Of a DNA stretch of 64,000 nucleotides, positions 63,658 through 64,000 are shown in pieces. The stretch is from contig NZ_CP032678.1 of NCBI RefSeq assembly GCF_003627215.1, forward strand, positions 620,001 to 684,000. The letters are read 5' to 3'. The DNA comes from Pseudomonas sp. Leaf58. Lineage in GTDB: Bacteria > Pseudomonadota > Gammaproteobacteria > Pseudomonadales > Pseudomonadaceae. Positions within the stretch are counted from its first letter, which is position 1, and every line of letters begins with the position of its first letter. The notes under the pieces are model-generated. The model was given only the letters and a program-made list of their open reading frames with translations. It was not told the origin of the DNA and ran no database searches. The position numbers and the translations under genes are program-made.

Positions 63658-64000
63658 ATGCCCATCAATTTACCTGTCGGAAAACTCAAAAGCCTGTGCA
63701 ACCCTTTTGGCTTGAATACCCCCTGGGGAGTGAAGGTGACCCAGGCGGATGTGCGCAGAGCTCTGGCCAGCAATTGCCTGGTCGCAACACCGGGTGGTGA
63801 CAACCATGCGGGGCGTATCGCCTACCTGGTGCGGCACAAGGCACGTGACGCCATCTCGATCGATGTGGGCTGCCCCTCGCTCGGGGCTGCTTGCCTGAGC
63901 TGGCCAGTACTGGACGGGAATCACCGGTTGGCTGCAGCCATCTTTCGCAAAGATGAAGCCATCAGCGCTACAGTAGATGGCGAACTGGGCTATGCCGAAG
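63658..64000 (+). CDS. ParB/sulfiredoxin-like nuclease-fold protein, 3'-truncated
   Basis: The frame opens at ATG 63658 (GGAG 8 bases upstream) and runs off the window end, giving 114 residues. 'WPVLDGNHRLAAAIFRKDEA' contains the D-G-N-H-R motif of the ParB-like nuclease/sulfiredoxin superfamily. The first ~60 residues (MPINLPVGKLKSLCNPFG...) are not recognised. A role in plasmid partition cannot be claimed from this motif alone. It follows the RNA-array terminator by 126 bases and so is a separate transcription unit. Confidence 0.65.
   Translation, partial: MPINLPVGKLKSLCNPFGLNTPWGVKVTQADVRRALASNCLVATPGGDNHAGRIAYLVRHKARDAISIDVGCPSLGAACLSWPVLDGNHRLAAAIFRKDEAISATVDGELGYAE

Overview
The window looks like accessory DNA from a Pseudomonas, most likely part of a large (mega)plasmid, although a chromosomal island cannot be excluded. 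Supporting signs are a moderate-to-high GC content, Pseudomonas-type families (a DUF2388 secreted protein, a DUF6957-like gene, DUF808), an almost complete absence of housekeeping genes, many uncharacterised proteins, a plasmid-type PilV pilin, an exported endonuclease, a ParB-like fragment and an iteron-like repeat field. No rRNA, tRNA or CRISPR array was seen.

Layout. 0-13 kb: the end of a DUF808 membrane protein, an ADP-ribosyltransferase-like protein, a CI/LexA-fold repressor without its protease dyad, a Sel1-like protein, a Shedu-like nuclease fused to an HNH-like zinc module, the first 'DLGL-tail' protein, a ~300-bp field of TACGCMTGCGGG repeats (9.3-9.6 kb), a secreted NUC1 nuclease and an XRE regulator pair. 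13-25 kb: a second DLGL-tail protein, a low-GC GNAT protein, and a minus-strand putative defence operon (NERD nuclease + two kinase-like domains + Upf1-like SF1 helicase, and a partner protein). 25-41 kb: a TetR regulator, paired membrane-protein genes, two DLGL paralogue pairs flanking an FtsH-like metalloprotease with no AAA+ domain, a RdgB/Ham1-like NTPase and another tail protein. 42-47 kb: a TonB receptor with a periplasmic ABC-type binding protein, a CheW/DUF2388 pair, a proline-rich repeat protein and a secreted protein. 47.8-55.5 kb: a tight operon of four paralogous DLGL-tail proteins plus two further genes. 55.5-59.4 kb: an orphan PilV pilin and an IS1341-type TnpB element. 59.5-64 kb: an RNA-damage-response locus, rtcR / sigma-54 promoter / rsr (Ro60), followed by an array of six structured RNA hairpins with its own promoter and terminator.

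Two observations stand out. First, eleven proteins from at least five sequence families end in the same C-terminal peptide, [L]-[E/A]-x-[D/E]-[L/I/M]-[G/S]-[L/M]-COOH. This suggests a shared sorting, cargo or turnover signal of an undescribed multi-protein system. Second, downstream of the Ro60 gene six tandem hairpins share an ATGC internal-loop motif and a CTACAT loop motif, with compensatory changes in their stems. They are candidate bacterial Y RNAs organised as a polycistronic array.

Five genes (helicase, DUF6957-like, one DLGL paralogue, tnpB, rtcR) are each broken by what looks like a single-base indel, four of them in a short G/C run. This may be assembly error rather than decay, so I annotate them as broken but probably intact in the living replicon.
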